Shown here: one piece after another, positions 53,129-62,372 of the stretch
How positions within the stretch are numbered: position 1 is the stretch's first letter
Layout: the number at the start of each line of letters is the position of its first letter
NCBI RefSeq assembly: GCF_019805165.1
Contig: NZ_RWIJ01000009.1
Span: 95,006-159,005, forward strand
Direction of reading: 5' to 3'
DNA: 64,000 bases
From: Azospirillum sp. 412522
GTDB taxonomy: Bacteria; Pseudomonadota; Alphaproteobacteria; Azospirillales; Azospirillaceae
Program-made: the position numbers and the translations under genes
Notes under the pieces: model-generated
Database searches by the model: none
Seen by the model: only the letters and a program-made list of their open reading frames with translations
What the model was told of the DNA's origin: nothing

Positions 53129-53803
53129 CCGAGGTGACGTGGTAGACGGCCCTTCCACCTTCCTGAAATGGCGGCAAACTGACTTTGTCGGGATCGTGCC
53201 CCATGGGGTGGCAGGAGTTGTGGGGAAGAGTCCCGCCGAAGCGTCCAGGAACCGCGCCGGACGGCCGGGGTGAGGGTGGCACTGCCGCAGCGCATCCGTC
53301 CAGGAGCGCCGCCGTGGTGGCCATCTCGTTCCGTCCTCGATGAGCGCGCGGATGCGCTCCCGGTTTTCCGGCGCCGTTCCCAACACCGCCATCAGACGCC
53401 GGACCTTCCCAACCAGCGCGTCGCGGTGCACAAAGCACTGGCTGCTCTGTCGAAAGCGTCGCGGTCCGACGCTGCGATACCCATCTGCCGGGTGGGGGCT
53501 CGGCTCGCCTCCGCTTGGCAACCGACATGACGGTTTCGACCTTCCAGCGCTGCCGGTAAGCGCGCTGGCCGGCGGCATCCCCTGGGTCATCGAGCAGTCG
53601 GTGCATCTCCTGCCGGCATGGGGTGGTTGCGATGACCTCGATCGAGCGCCGCTTTTTCGCCGGGATGAGACCGGCGCGCCTCGGACTCCAGCCTGTCCAT
53701 CATCACGCGCCCCGCACCGGTGCCGCGGGCCTTCTCGTCCGTCACCAGATCATCGACAGAGAAATGGATGCCGTAAATCAGATTGTCCTATTCGGAGGGG
53801 TGC
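53129..53803. other. 675-base region of gene debris
   Basis: No intact gene is seen. The right half holds the mixed transposase/acetyltransferase remnant listed separately. A minus-strand stretch around 53290-53480 (ALVGKVRRLMAVLGTAPENR in one frame) looks protein-like but I do not recognise it and it is not an intact gene. Confidence 0.5.
53490..53790 (-). pseudogene. Acetyltransferase fragment joined to transposase fragment
   Basis: Reading the minus strand, 53790 to about 53665 encodes IHFSVDDLVTDEKARGTGAGRVMMDRLESEARR, the acetyl-CoA-binding core of a GNAT acetyltransferase. It changes frame directly into IPAKKRRSIEVIATT ... AYRQRWKVETVMSVAKRRR, the end of an IS4/IS5-type DDE transposase (catalytic Glu in KVETVMS). 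Neither is complete, so this is a scar of insertion followed by decay. Confidence 0.6.
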
Positions 53804-54532
53804 TCACAGGGCGCTCCTCCAGGCTGCCGACCACTGCAAATCGCGCTTGGCCTTCTCGCTGCTCACGGCGCCGTCGTCCTCGGCGAAATTGTAGATGCCT
53901 CCGGCCCCATGCGCGAGAACCAGGAGCGCCGCCTTGGCGGCCGCGTCGACATGCAGCGGTCCCGCGCCCGCGGGCGTGTCAAATCCGGTTCCAGGTCCGT
54001 AGAGGCGTCCATAGCGCAGAACGGCTCCATCGAGAGGCGCCGCCAGCGTCTGCGCCTCGAGGCTTGCCACGCCGCGCGCCGAGACCCCCGCACGGCCCTC
54101 CGCATCCACCGCCAGGGGATCCTCCTCCTTGTGGGGCGCTGGGCCCCCGGCATAGGCGAAGGCGACGCTCTGGGCGATGAAACGCCGGGCATCCGCGCGC
54201 ACAGCCGCCTCCACCAGGTTCCGGGTTCCTTCGTCGCGGATCCTGGCGTTGCGGGCCGTCGCCTCGACCATCCTCGCCGGATCGAGGCCGGGCGGCAGAT
54301 CGGTCAACTGATGGACGACGGCCTCGGGCTTCGCTTGCGCAACGGCCTTGATCAGCGCATCCGCATCGAAGACGTCCAGGACCACCGGTTCGACGCCGAG
54401 GTCCTGCAGCCTCGCCGCCTTTTCCTGCGAGCGCGTCATGCCCACGACCCGCCACCCGTCCGCGACGAGCAGCGGAGCGAGGCGGCTGCCGATCGCGCCC
54501 GTGGCGCCGGCGAGGAAGAGCGTTTTGTCCAT
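53804..54532 (-). CDS. NAD(P)-binding epimerase/atypical SDR protein
   Basis: 242 residues. N-terminal LFLAGATGAIGSRLAPLLVADGWRVVGMTRS gives the NmrA/epimerase-type Rossmann motif; FIAQSVAFAYAGGP stands where the catalytic Ser-Tyr pair of extended SDRs lies, but no YxxxK is evident, so it may be a binding or sensor protein. GGGAG 8 nt before ATG 54532. Divergent from a MarR-type regulator, its likely controller. Confidence 0.8.
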   Translation of the reverse strand: MDKTLFLAGATGAIGSRLAPLLVADGWRVVGMTRSQEKAARLQDLGVEPVVLDVFDADALIKAVAQAKPEAVVHQLTDLPPGLDPARMVEATARNARIRDEGTRNLVEAAVRADARRFIAQSVAFAYAGGPAPHKEEDPLAVDAEGRAGVSARGVASLEAQTLAAPLDGAVLRYGRLYGPGTGFDTPAGAGPLHVDAAAKAALLVLAHGAGGIYNFAEDDGAVSSEKAKRDLQWSAAWRSAL

Positions 54533-54582
54533 GAGAATGTCTCCCGTGCGACGGCGATGGCGTCGGGCCGTCGGATGGTGTA

Positions 54583-54614
54583 TATCAGAGCACGAACAAG
54601 TTATCAGAGCTCTG
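54583..54614. promoter_or_regulatory. Candidate MarR operator
   Basis: TATCAGAGC occurs twice with a 19-bp period (54583-54591, 54602-54610); the second copy forms the palindrome CAGAGCTCTG (54605-54614) a few bases before the MarR start codon. Confidence 0.45.
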
Positions 54615-54619
54615 TTATA

Positions 54620-55090
54620 ATGCGCAAGCGTCCTGACGACCCATCCATTCCTCGGCCCGGCGAGGGCAAACGCGGCGAGGACGGCTATCTCGGCTATCTG
54701 CTCCGTCAGGCGGCCGGAGCCTACCGTCATCGCATGGACAGGGCGCTGGCGGACCTCGACGTCACCTCGCCCCAGTTCGCGGTGATGACGATGCTGAACG
54801 CCTATCCAGGCATTTCGAACGCCGACATCGCCCGGCTCGCCATGCTGACACCGCAAACGGTGAGCGTCATCGTCGCCAATCTGGAGCGCGCCGGAACGAT
54901 CAGGCGGCTGCCGCACAGCGTCCATGGGCGTATCCTGCAGATCGAGCTGACGCCCAGCGGCCTGTCGCTGCTGCGCCGATGCCGGGAGCGCGTGCAGGCG
55001 TTGGAGCGCGAGGTTTCAGAGCCGCTTTCCGAAGCGGACGAAGCCGTCGTCAGGCGATGGCTCGCAGGCGTCGCCAGAAGCGAGTCGTAG
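54620..55090 (+). CDS. MarR-family regulator
   Basis: 156 residues. Winged HTH: TSPQFAVMTMLNAYPGISNADIARLAMLTPQTVSVIVANLERAGTIRR, wing SVHGRILQIELTPSG. ATG 54620 lies right behind the candidate operator and has no good ribosome site, so the mRNA may be nearly leaderless. Probably represses itself and the divergent Rossmann protein. Confidence 0.88.
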   Translation: MRKRPDDPSIPRPGEGKRGEDGYLGYLLRQAAGAYRHRMDRALADLDVTSPQFAVMTMLNAYPGISNADIARLAMLTPQTVSVIVANLERAGTIRRLPHSVHGRILQIELTPSGLSLLRRCRERVQALEREVSEPLSEADEAVVRRWLAGVARSES

Positions 55091-55108
55091 GATCAATAAG
55101 GAGTCGCC

Positions 55109-55597
55109 ATGTCTGCCGAGATCACCCGCTCTCTTACCGTCGCCCCGGCGTTCCGTCCCGTTGCGGCGGCGATCGCGGCCGTATTCCACGACGGGAAGAT
55201 GCTCCTGGTGCGGCGCGCCAACCCGCCGGACGCCGGCCGCTGGGGATTTCCTGGTGGAAAGATCGAGGCGGGAGAAACCATCGAGACAGCGGCGGTCCGC
55301 GAGTTGCGGGAGGAGACGGGGGTCGATGCCGAAGCGCTCCGGGTCTTCACCGCGGTGGATGCCTTCGATCATGACGAGCAGGGCCGGCTCCGCCGGCATT
55401 TCATTCTGGTCGCGGTGCTCTGCAAATGGAGATCGGGCCAGCCGATCGCCGGAGACGACGCGCTCGAGGCGAAATGGTTCGGCCTCGACGAGCTTGACGA
55501 GGCGGGACTGGCGCTCAGCCTCGACGTCGCCGCGGTGGCGCGGGAGGCGGAAGCACTCTTCGCAAAGGAGTTCGGCAATCCAAACGGAGATGATTGA
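55109..55597 (+). CDS. NUDIX hydrolase
   Basis: 162 residues. The full Nudix box is present: GGKIEAGETIETAAVRELREETGV (G-x5-E-x7-REUxEExGU), residues about 49-71. Hydrolyses a nucleoside diphosphate derivative; substrate not predictable, though the ADP-ribose/MutT-like size fits. AAGGAG before the ATG; 18 bases downstream of the MarR gene, so likely co-transcribed. Confidence 0.9.
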   Translation: MSAEITRSLTVAPAFRPVAAAIAAVFHDGKMLLVRRANPPDAGRWGFPGGKIEAGETIETAAVRELREETGVDAEALRVFTAVDAFDHDEQGRLRRHFILVAVLCKWRSGQPIAGDDALEAKWFGLDELDEAGLALSLDVAAVAREAEALFAKEFGNPNGDD

Positions 55598-55606
55598 GCC
55601 ATGGAC

Positions 55607-56377
55607 TTAGCCGCCGTCATACCCTTTGTCCTGTACGGGCGGATAACCGAATTTTCGGGAGAAGGCGCGGGAAAACGCGGCGGCGCTGCCGAAGCCGACC
55701 ATATCCGCGACGGATTTGACACTGCGTCCGGAGCGCAGTTCGGCGCGTCCCAAGATCAGGCGCCAGCCATTCAGATAGCTTCCGGGCGACTGTCCGACGA
55801 TCTGTTTGAAGGTCGCCATGAACTGTCCGCGCGACAGTCCGGCGACGGCAGCGAGGTCTGCGATCTGCCAGCTCCGCGTGGGATCATCGTGCATGGCGAC
55901 AAGACTGACATGGAGCTTGGGGTGTGCTAGTCCCGCCAGCAAGCCGGCATCGACAGTGCCGATGGCGATTGCCTTCCTGATCGCCAGCACGACGATGACC
56001 TCGCACAGCCGGCTCCGAACCGTGCCGCCACCGCAGCGGGCGATTTCGCTTTCGGCGACGAGCAGTTCCGACAGCGCGAGAAACTGCGGCTCGTCGGCCA
56101 ACGAGATGCACAGCTCATCGGGCAACGCACAGACCAACGGATTTGCGCTGCCGCCGAAATCCACCTTGGATGCCGCGCACAAGACCGCTCCCCCGGGCAG
56201 CGCTTCGGTGGACCGCGCCCGATAAAGCAGATGGGTCGGACCACCGGAGCTGCCGGCGTCGATGATCAGCAGATTTGCCGCCTCGGCTGAGTCGCAATGG
56301 GTCGCTCTGAGGGCGAAGGCTTTCAGGAAAGCCGTCAGCCGATCATGCCTTCGTCCGATATCCGAAGTTTCGATCAT
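55607..56377 (-). CDS. AraC-family regulator with cupin-like N-terminus
   Basis: 256 residues from ATG 56377. N-terminal cupin_6-type sensor domain (LIIDAGSSGGPTHLLYRARS ... LPDELCISLADEPQF), C-terminal double HTH (WQIADLAAVAGLSRGQFMATFKQIVGQSPGSYLNGWRLILGRAEL and SVADMVGFGSAAAFSRAFSRKFGYPP). Divergent from a methyltransferase gene (90 bases) and convergent with the NUDIX gene. Confidence 0.88.
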   Translation of the reverse strand: MIETSDIGRRHDRLTAFLKAFALRATHCDSAEAANLLIIDAGSSGGPTHLLYRARSTEALPGGAVLCAASKVDFGGSANPLVCALPDELCISLADEPQFLALSELLVAESEIARCGGGTVRSRLCEVIVVLAIRKAIAIGTVDAGLLAGLAHPKLHVSLVAMHDDPTRSWQIADLAAVAGLSRGQFMATFKQIVGQSPGSYLNGWRLILGRAELRSGRSVKSVADMVGFGSAAAFSRAFSRKFGYPPVQDKGYDGG

Positions 56378-56467
56378 GTCTTTCCGCCGCATGCTGATCG
56401 AAAGTCTTCTATCCTGTTGAGGAAGGGGATGCCAACCCGTTACCGAACCAACTCACAAGGAACCCCA

Positions 56468-57184
56468 ATGACACAGAGCTCCGCCGCCAAATTCGATGCC
56501 TCCCGTGCCGGGGAGTATGCACAGCAAAGCCGGATCGCGTTGGCGGGCTATGACGCCTGCCATGAGCTTTCCGCGTGCATGCTGTCGGCAGCCCTTGGCG
56601 AAGGAAAGCAGGCGCGGGTACTGGTCGTCGGTGCGGGCGGCACTGCGGGCGAAATCATCGCTGCCGCGCGGCTGGAGCCGGAATGGTCTTTCGTCGCCGT
56701 CGATCCGTCGCCGCCGATGCTGGATCTGGCGCGCACACATCTGCTCGAAGCGGGCCTGTCCGATCGGGTGGAGCTTGTTCCGGGCACGGTTGCCGATCTG
56801 GCTGGCTCCTTGCCGTTCGACGCCGCGATCATGATCGGGGTGTTGCACCATCTGCCGGGGGATGCGGCGAAGCAGGATGTTCTGACGCAGATCGCTGTGC
56901 GGTTGCGGCCTGGCGCGCCCTTGGTCGTCGCGGGAAATTACCGGGCTTATGCGTCCCAGCCTTTGTTCATGGCGGCTTGGGCGGCCCGCTGGCGGATGAA
57001 CGGCTTGGCGCCGGAAGAGGTCCGGTCCAAGATGAACAGGATTCTGCAAGGTGCGGAGCCGCCCCGATCGGAGGAAGCGGTAAACGCCCTGCTGGCCGAA
57101 GCGGGCTTCGAGGAGCCGGTCCGGTTTTTTGCCAGCCTGTTCTGGGGGGCTTGGCTGTCCAGACGCATTCCGGCGGCCGAATAG
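56468..57184 (+). CDS. Class I SAM-dependent methyltransferase
   Basis: 238 residues. SAM-binding motif I VLVVGAGGTAGEI (about 51-63), acidic VAVDPSPPML, and motif-III-like GVLHHLP; substrate region towards the C-terminus rich in aromatic residues. AAGGA 8 nt before ATG 56468. Likely controlled by the divergent AraC protein; target unknown. Confidence 0.85.
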   Translation: MTQSSAAKFDASRAGEYAQQSRIALAGYDACHELSACMLSAALGEGKQARVLVVGAGGTAGEIIAAARLEPEWSFVAVDPSPPMLDLARTHLLEAGLSDRVELVPGTVADLAGSLPFDAAIMIGVLHHLPGDAAKQDVLTQIAVRLRPGAPLVVAGNYRAYASQPLFMAAWAARWRMNGLAPEEVRSKMNRILQGAEPPRSEEAVNALLAEAGFEEPVRFFASLFWGAWLSRRIPAAE

Positions 57185-57524
57185 ATCGCCCGCTTGCCTT
57201 GTCGAGGGCGGCTCTGGGGCCGACGTGCAGCGGATCGCTCCGGCCAGCACGGCGCCCCCGCAGCCAGCCGACGGACAAATGGACGATGCCGTCGACATCC
57301 TGTCCGGACGCCAGTTCGATGCCGGGTATACGGAAGTGAACGCGGAGCATTGGTGGTCGGCGGCCGACCGGCGGCGGATTGCCGGCTGGAAATCGCTGCC
57401 CGCCAAACCACGACACACGGTCCGCAGGCGTATTCCTATCATTCGGCCCTGCCCGGGCCGACGCAATCGCGCCCGCACGAGATTGCGGGACGAGAGGCTG
57501 ACGACAAGTGGAGCCTTGGCGCAA
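57185..57524. other. 340-base gap without recognisable gene
   Basis: Between the methyltransferase and TetR stops. Reading frames exist on both strands but none resembles a known protein or shows a plausible start; probably decayed sequence. Confidence 0.4.
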
Positions 57525-58124
57525 TCAGGCTTGGCTCTGCTGGTCCCCGTGTTTGCGTGGATGGCCATCCACCAAAGCACGGGCGGCGTGACCGGCCTCT
57601 TCGAACCAACCGGCGTCGCGGTGCACCAGCGATGCGGAGAAGGCGCCGTCGAGCAGCAACAGGATCCGGCGCGCGAGGGCTTGCGGATTGTCATAACCCG
57701 CAAGCTCCAGTTCGTCCGCAAGCCATGAGGCGAAGGCGCTCTTGTGACGTGCGCCGATCTTCACTGCGGGGTGACCCGGCATGGCGGCAAGTTCCGCCGT
57801 GGTCCTCAGGAAGCCGCAGCCCTTCCATTTCGGGTGGCGTGCGTTGCGCGCGAGGCTGGTGAAGATGGCTGCAACCTTCGCCGCCGTCCCGCCTTCGGCG
57901 CCGGCGAACCAACTCGCCATCAGCTTCAGGTTGGGCTGGTCGCGCGCGTCAAGATAGGCGGCGACGAGCTCATCCTTGCTCTCGAAATGATAGTAGAGCG
58001 TGCGCTTGGTGATGCCCGCCTTCTCGGCGATGGCGTCGACACTGACGCGGCCGATCCCCTCCGCATAGAAGAGCTTGGAGGCTGCCTGAACGATCCGTCC
58101 GCGCGTGTCTGCATGTCTTGGCAT
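57525..58124 (-). CDS. TetR-family repressor
   Basis: 199 residues from ATG 58124. HTH ILQAASKLFYAEGIGRVSV-type start (TRGRIVQAASKLFYAEGIGRVSVDAIAEKAGITKRTLYYHFESKDELV), then ligand domain with KWKGCGFLRTTAELA, close to the AcrR/YxaF type. A perfect dyad lies just upstream, before the divergent enoyl-CoA hydratase gene. Confidence 0.9.
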   Translation of the reverse strand: MPRHADTRGRIVQAASKLFYAEGIGRVSVDAIAEKAGITKRTLYYHFESKDELVAAYLDARDQPNLKLMASWFAGAEGGTAAKVAAIFTSLARNARHPKWKGCGFLRTTAELAAMPGHPAVKIGARHKSAFASWLADELELAGYDNPQALARRILLLLDGAFSASLVHRDAGWFEEAGHAARALVDGHPRKHGDQQSQA

Positions 58125-58133
58125 GACGATCAA

Positions 58134-58157
58134 AGTATACCGTACAGTGAGTATACT
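58134..58157. promoter_or_regulatory. TetR operator candidate
   Basis: AGTATAC-N10-GTATACT: perfect 7-bp arms, 24 bp in all, 10 bases before the TetR start and 54 bases before the divergent hydratase. Size and placement are right for a TetR dimer-of-dimers or dimer site. Confidence 0.7.
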
Positions 58158-58210
58158 CAAGCCGCCACCGCAGCCATCCTGTCCTCCTCACCGGCGAAGA
58201 GGAGATGATC

Positions 58211-59020
58211 ATGATCGAGTGTGTCCTGAAGGAGATCGACGGAGCGATCGCGACGCTGACGCTGAACCGTCCGGAGAAGCTCAACGCCCTCAATTACGAG
58301 ACCATCGACGCCTTGCTCGCGGTCCTCGACGACATCGAGGGCGACAGCCATGTGCGTGGGGTGATCCTCACCGGAACCGGGCGCGCCTTCTCCGCCGGCG
58401 GCGACATCCCCGAGTTCTCACGCTCCGTGGCGGAGAGCCCCGAAGCGGCGCTTCGTGACTTCGTGGCGCGCGGCCAGCGGCTCACCGCCCGCATCGAGGC
58501 GTTCCGCAAGCCCATCCTGGTGGCGGTCAACGGCCTCGCCCATGGCGGCGGCTGCGAGGTGACGGAAGCCGCCCCCCTCGCCATCGCCAGCGAGCGCGCC
58601 GTCTTCGCCAAGCCCGAGATCCGTCTTGGGATGCCGCCCACCTTTGGCGGCACCCAGCGCCTGCCCAGGCTCGCCGGGCGCAAGCGCGCCATGCAGTTGC
58701 TGCTCACCGGCGAGACCTTTTCGCCCGATCGGGCGCTGGAGCTGGGCCTCGTCAACGCGGTCGTTCCTCATGAGGAACTGTTGCCGGCGGCGCGGATGCT
58801 GCTGGAACGCATCCTCGTCCACTCGCCGCTCGCCGTTGCCACCATCCTCACCGCGGTCACGCGGGGCATCAATCTGCCCATCGCCGAAGGCTTGGCTGTG
58901 GAGGCCGAGCAGTTCGCCCGGATGGCGCCGACCGCCGACCTGCGCGAGGGGCTGGACGCCTGGATCGCCCGGCGGGCGCCGGCCTATCCGGGCACCTGGT
59001 CCTCCGCCGTCGGAAGCTGA
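58211..59020 (+). CDS. Enoyl-CoA hydratase/isomerase (crotonase) family protein
   Basis: 269 residues from ATG 58211 (GGAG 6 nt upstream; ATG 58205 is too close to it). Oxyanion-hole segment FSAGGDIPEF, GGGCEVTEAAPLAIASE with the first catalytic Glu and FAKPEIRLGMPPTFGGTQRLPRLAG with the second Glu: both acid/base residues are present, so hydratase activity is plausible, although PPTFGGTQ replaces the usual PGxGGTQ. Divergent from TetR; likely substrate a short enoyl-CoA. Confidence 0.88.
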   Translation: MIECVLKEIDGAIATLTLNRPEKLNALNYETIDALLAVLDDIEGDSHVRGVILTGTGRAFSAGGDIPEFSRSVAESPEAALRDFVARGQRLTARIEAFRKPILVAVNGLAHGGGCEVTEAAPLAIASERAVFAKPEIRLGMPPTFGGTQRLPRLAGRKRAMQLLLTGETFSPDRALELGLVNAVVPHEELLPAARMLLERILVHSPLAVATILTAVTRGINLPIAEGLAVEAEQFARMAPTADLREGLDAWIARRAPAYPGTWSSAVGS

Positions 59021-59377
59021 CTGACCAATGGAAGGCTATACCAGCTTCACGAAGCAGGTCCTCAAGGCGTCCCGTGGCCGCCGATCGGCCAGAGCCGGTG
59101 CATATGCTCACCCTCATCCGCCTGCGCGGGCCGGCCGCAACGCCACGGGCCTTGAGGCCTATCAGGCCAGGGGGCGACCGCGACTGCTCGCGCCCGCATG
59201 CGTCCCGTCACGACCAGGGCGGCCAGCAGCAGCGCGGGCGCCGCGGGTGCGGATCACCGACAAGCTGAAGTCCTACGCCGGCGAACCACTGGCGGCGTAA
59301 TCCGCAGACGGTCGCCACCCGACGCCTTCGCTCTGCCCGCCGTTCGACACGTCGATGGTGCCCCATTCAATGACTGG
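59021..59377. other. Gap with transposase scrap
   Basis: No intact gene. Contains the IS6-type scrap at 59241-59300 described separately; the rest is unrecognised. Confidence 0.4.
59241..59300 (+). pseudogene. IS6-family transposase scrap
   Basis: About 19 residues, RVRITDKLKSYAGEPLAA then stop. IS6/IS26-type transposases have PRVIITDKLxSYGAA around their second catalytic Asp. No flanking repeats found; just a relic. Confidence 0.45.
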
Positions 59378-60052
59378 TCATAAGGGTACCGCCCCCAGTG
59401 CCGCCACCACCGCGGCGCTGGGGGCGGTCCAACCGACGATGCCGCCCTGGGCACGGATCATCGCCAGGGTCGCCGCCTTGAAGGCCGGGAAATAGCTGTC
59501 GGTGGCGTCTTCGACCAGCAGGCATTCGAAGCCGCGGTCGTTGGCCTCGCGCATGGTCGTCTGCACGCAGACCTCCGTTGTGACGCCGGCGAAGACGAGG
59601 TGGCTGGTGCCGAGTTCGGCCAGCACCTCGGCCAGCGGCGTGGCGTAGAAGGCGCCCTTGCCGGGCTTCTCGATCACGATCTCGCCCGCCAGCGGGGCGA
59701 GTTCGGGGATGATGTCGCTGCCGGGTTCGCCCGCCACCAGGATGCGGCCCATCGGCCCCGGATCGCCGATGCGCAGCGGCCCGCCGCCGCGGTTGAGCTT
59801 GGACGGCGGGCAGTCGGACAGGTCGGGCCGATGGACCTCCTTGGTGTGGATGACCGGCAGTCCGCGGGCGCGGAAGGCGTCGAGCAGCGCACGGGTCGGG
59901 GCGACCGACGGACGCAACTGCGTCACGTCGTTGCCCAGGGCCTCGCCGAAGCCGCCGGGCTCCAGGAAATCGCGCTGCATGTCGATGACGACCAGCGCCG
60001 TCCGCGCCACTGGAAAGGTGAAGGGGTAGGGCAGGGCGGGGATCGTCAGCAT
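59378..60052 (-). CDS. Isochorismatase-fold cysteine hydrolase, probable triuret hydrolase (TrtA-like)
   Basis: 224 residues. Catalytic triad intact: Asp24 ([16 protein letters not shown]), Lys129 ([13 protein letters not shown]) and Cys162 ([19 protein letters not shown]). By memory it resembles the triuret hydrolase TrtA group (DMQRDFxEPGGFGExLGNDV, HRPDLSDxPPxKxxR) more than biuret or ureidoacrylate hydrolases. Encoded last in an operon with a BiuH-type enzyme and a BMP-type transporter. Start ATG 60052 has GGAG 7 nt upstream. Substrate assignment is inference. Confidence 0.72.
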   Translation of the reverse strand: MLTIPALPYPFTFPVARTALVVIDMQRDFLEPGGFGEALGNDVTQLRPSVAPTRALLDAFRARGLPVIHTKEVHRPDLSDCPPSKLNRGGGPLRIGDPGPMGRILVAGEPGSDIIPELAPLAGEIVIEKPGKGAFYATPLAEVLAELGTSHLVFAGVTTEVCVQTTMREANDRGFECLLVEDATDSYFPAFKAATLAMIRAQGGIVGWTAPSAAVVAALGAVPL

Positions 60053-60095
60053 GGCGGCAGCTCCGTCCATAATCGGTCTGTCAGCGTCATTACAC

Positions 60096-61682
60096 TCAGT
60101 GCCCGGCCATGCAGCGCCCGATGACCGTCAGGTCGGCGGCGGCCGGGGTGGTCTCGTGGACGATGGCGCCCTGCGACATCACCACCAGCCGGTCGGACAG
60201 CTCCAGCAGCTCGTCGAGATCCTCGCTGACCAGCAGCACCGCGGTACCGCGGTTGCGCGCCTCGACGATCTGGGCGTGGATGTCGGCGACGGCGGCGAAA
60301 TCCAAGCCGAACACCGGGTTGGCGGCGATCAGCACGTCGACCTCGCGCGACAGCTCGCGGGCCAGCACGGCGCGCTGGACGTTGCCGCCGGACAGGGTGG
60401 CGATCGGCGCGTCCGGCCCGGTGGTCTTCACCCGGTAGCGGCCGATCAGGTCGAGCGCCGCGCGGCGCATCGCCGCCGGGTCCAGCCACCAGCTGCCCAG
60501 CCAGTTGCCACCACGGGTTATCGGCGGCTCGTCGAAGCTGCGGAAGGCCATGTTCTCCGCCACGCTCATGCCGGGCACGCAGGCATTGCGCAGCGGCTCC
60601 TCCGGCAGGCAATGGACCTTGTGGCGCCGCATCTCCTCCCGCGTCGCCCGGTAGGGCTCGTCACCGATGGACACGTTGCCGGCGGTGGCGGCGCGCTGGC
60701 CGGCCAGCACCTGCACCAGCTCGACCTGCCCGTTGCCGGACACGCCGGCGACCCCGACGATCTCGCCCATGCGCACGGTCAGGTCGACGCCATGCAGCGC
60801 CGGCAGCCCGCTGTCGTCGTCGGCGCGCAGGCCGGCGATCCGCAGCCGCGCCGCCGTTCCGGGCAGGCCGCGGCGTTCGACCGGCACCGCCGTGCTGTTG
60901 TCGCCGATCATCAGCCGGGCGAGGCTGTCGGGCGTATGGTCGGCGACCGCCCCCGATCCGGCGAGCCGGCCGCGCCGCAGCACGGTCACGTCGTCGGCGA
61001 AGGCCATCACCTCGCGGAACTTGTGGGTGATGATCAGCACGCTGAGCCGGCCGGCCAGCGCCATGCCGCGGATCAGCCCCAGCGTCTCGTCGGCCTCGTC
61101 CGGGGTCAGGACCGAGGTCGGCTCGTCCAGGATCAGCACGCGGGCGTCGAGGTAGAGCTGCTTGACGATCTCCGCCTTCTGCTTGTCGCCGGCGGCGAGC
61201 GTGGCGACCGGGGCGTCGATGTCGATGCTGAAGGGCATGGTGTCGAGAAAGGCGGCGAGCCGCCGCCGCTCCGCCCGCCAATCGATCACGGCGGGGACGC
61301 TGGCCCGCGCCATCACCAGATTCTCCAGCACCGTCATGCGCGGGACCAGGGTGAAATGCTGGTAGACCATGCCCAGCCCATGGGTCTGGGCGGCGCGCGG
61401 GTCGCCGATCACCACCTCGCGGTCGCCGACCACCACCGCGCCCTCGTCCGGCCGGTAGAAGCCCATGATGCACTTCACCAGCGTGCTCTTGCCGGCGCCG
61501 TTCTCGCCCAGCAGCGCATGGACGGTGCCGGGGCGCAGTTTCAGCGAGACGCCATCGAGCGCGGTGAAGGCGCCGAAACGCTTGGTGATCGCCACCGCCT
61601 CCAGCCCAGGTGCCGGCGGGCCGTCGGCGGGGCCAAGCGGGACGCTGGTGGAAGACGGGGCGATCCGGGACATCACGTTCAT
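60096..61682 (-). CDS. BMP-family ABC transporter ATPase (two nucleotide-binding domains)
   Basis: 528 residues, the RbsA/YufO-type double ATPase of nucleoside-like transporters. First domain: Walker [12 protein letters not shown], Walker [14 protein letters not shown]; second domain: degenerate Walker A ([13 protein letters not shown]), signature [15 protein letters not shown], Walker B replaced by [12 protein letters not shown], as is usual for this family. Start overlaps the BiuH-like stop codon by 4 bases, so the two are translationally coupled. Substrate probably biuret/triuret, inferred from the neighbours. Confidence 0.88.
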   Translation of the reverse strand: MNVMSRIAPSSTSVPLGPADGPPAPGLEAVAITKRFGAFTALDGVSLKLRPGTVHALLGENGAGKSTLVKCIMGFYRPDEGAVVVGDREVVIGDPRAAQTHGLGMVYQHFTLVPRMTVLENLVMARASVPAVIDWRAERRRLAAFLDTMPFSIDIDAPVATLAAGDKQKAEIVKQLYLDARVLILDEPTSVLTPDEADETLGLIRGMALAGRLSVLIITHKFREVMAFADDVTVLRRGRLAGSGAVADHTPDSLARLMIGDNSTAVPVERRGLPGTAARLRIAGLRADDDSGLPALHGVDLTVRMGEIVGVAGVSGNGQVELVQVLAGQRAATAGNVSIGDEPYRATREEMRRHKVHCLPEEPLRNACVPGMSVAENMAFRSFDEPPITRGGNWLGSWWLDPAAMRRAALDLIGRYRVKTTGPDAPIATLSGGNVQRAVLARELSREVDVLIAANPVFGLDFAAVADIHAQIVEARNRGTAVLLVSEDLDELLELSDRLVVMSQGAIVHETTPAAADLTVIGRCMAGH

Positions 61683-62362
61683 GGCAGCGCCTCCATGAAA
61701 TCGCGGGAATGGGAGACGGCGCCGAAGACGCCGCCCTGCATCGTCACTATCTTGACCGCCGCCGCGTGGTTGCCGGGATCGGTGGCGCCGCAGCAGTCCG
61801 CCAGCAGCAGGCATTCGAAGCCGCGGTCGTTCGCCTCGCGCATCGTCGTGTGGACGCAGACATCGGTGGTGATGCCGGTCAGCACCAGATTGCGGATGCC
61901 GCGGGTGGTCAGGATCAGCTCCAGGTCGGTGGCGCAGAAGCTGCCCTTGCCCGGCTTGTCGATCACCGGCTCGCCGGGCAGCGGCGCCAGCTCCGGGATG
62001 ATTTCCCACCCCGGTTCGCCGCGGACGAGGATCCGGCCGCAGGGTCCGGGGTCGCCGATGCCGGCGCCGATCTGCCGCGACCGCCAGCGCTTGTTGGCCG
62101 GCAGGTCGGACAGGTCGGGCCGGTGCCCCTCGCGGGTGTGCAGGATGTGGTAGCCGCCGGCCCGCATCGCCGCCAGCACCGCCCGGATCGGCTCGATCGG
62201 CGCGCGGGTCAGGCTCAGGTCGTAGCCCATGCTGTCGACATAGCCGCCGGTGCCGCAGAAGTCCGTCTGCATGTCGATGACGATCAGCGCGGTGTTGGCC
62301 GGCGTCAGGTCGCCGTTGTAGGGCCAGGGATAGGGTTCGGCCGGCACGAAGCGTTCGGTCAT
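61679..62362 (-). CDS. biuH: Biuret hydrolase
   Basis: 227 residues. Hydrolyses biuret to allophanate and ammonia. The match to Rhizobium leguminosarum BiuH, from memory, is near-complete through the core: [120 protein letters not shown]. Triad Asp30, Lys136, Cys169 aligns with BiuH Asp36/Lys142/Cys175. No allophanate hydrolase gene is in the window. Lies between the transporter permease and ATPase genes. Confidence 0.88.
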   Translation of the reverse strand: MTERFVPAEPYPWPYNGDLTPANTALIVIDMQTDFCGTGGYVDSMGYDLSLTRAPIEPIRAVLAAMRAGGYHILHTREGHRPDLSDLPANKRWRSRQIGAGIGDPGPCGRILVRGEPGWEIIPELAPLPGEPVIDKPGKGSFCATDLELILTTRGIRNLVLTGITTDVCVHTTMREANDRGFECLLLADCCGATDPGNHAAAVKIVTMQGGVFGAVSHSRDFMEALP

Positions 62363-62372
62363 GGCGGGTCTC

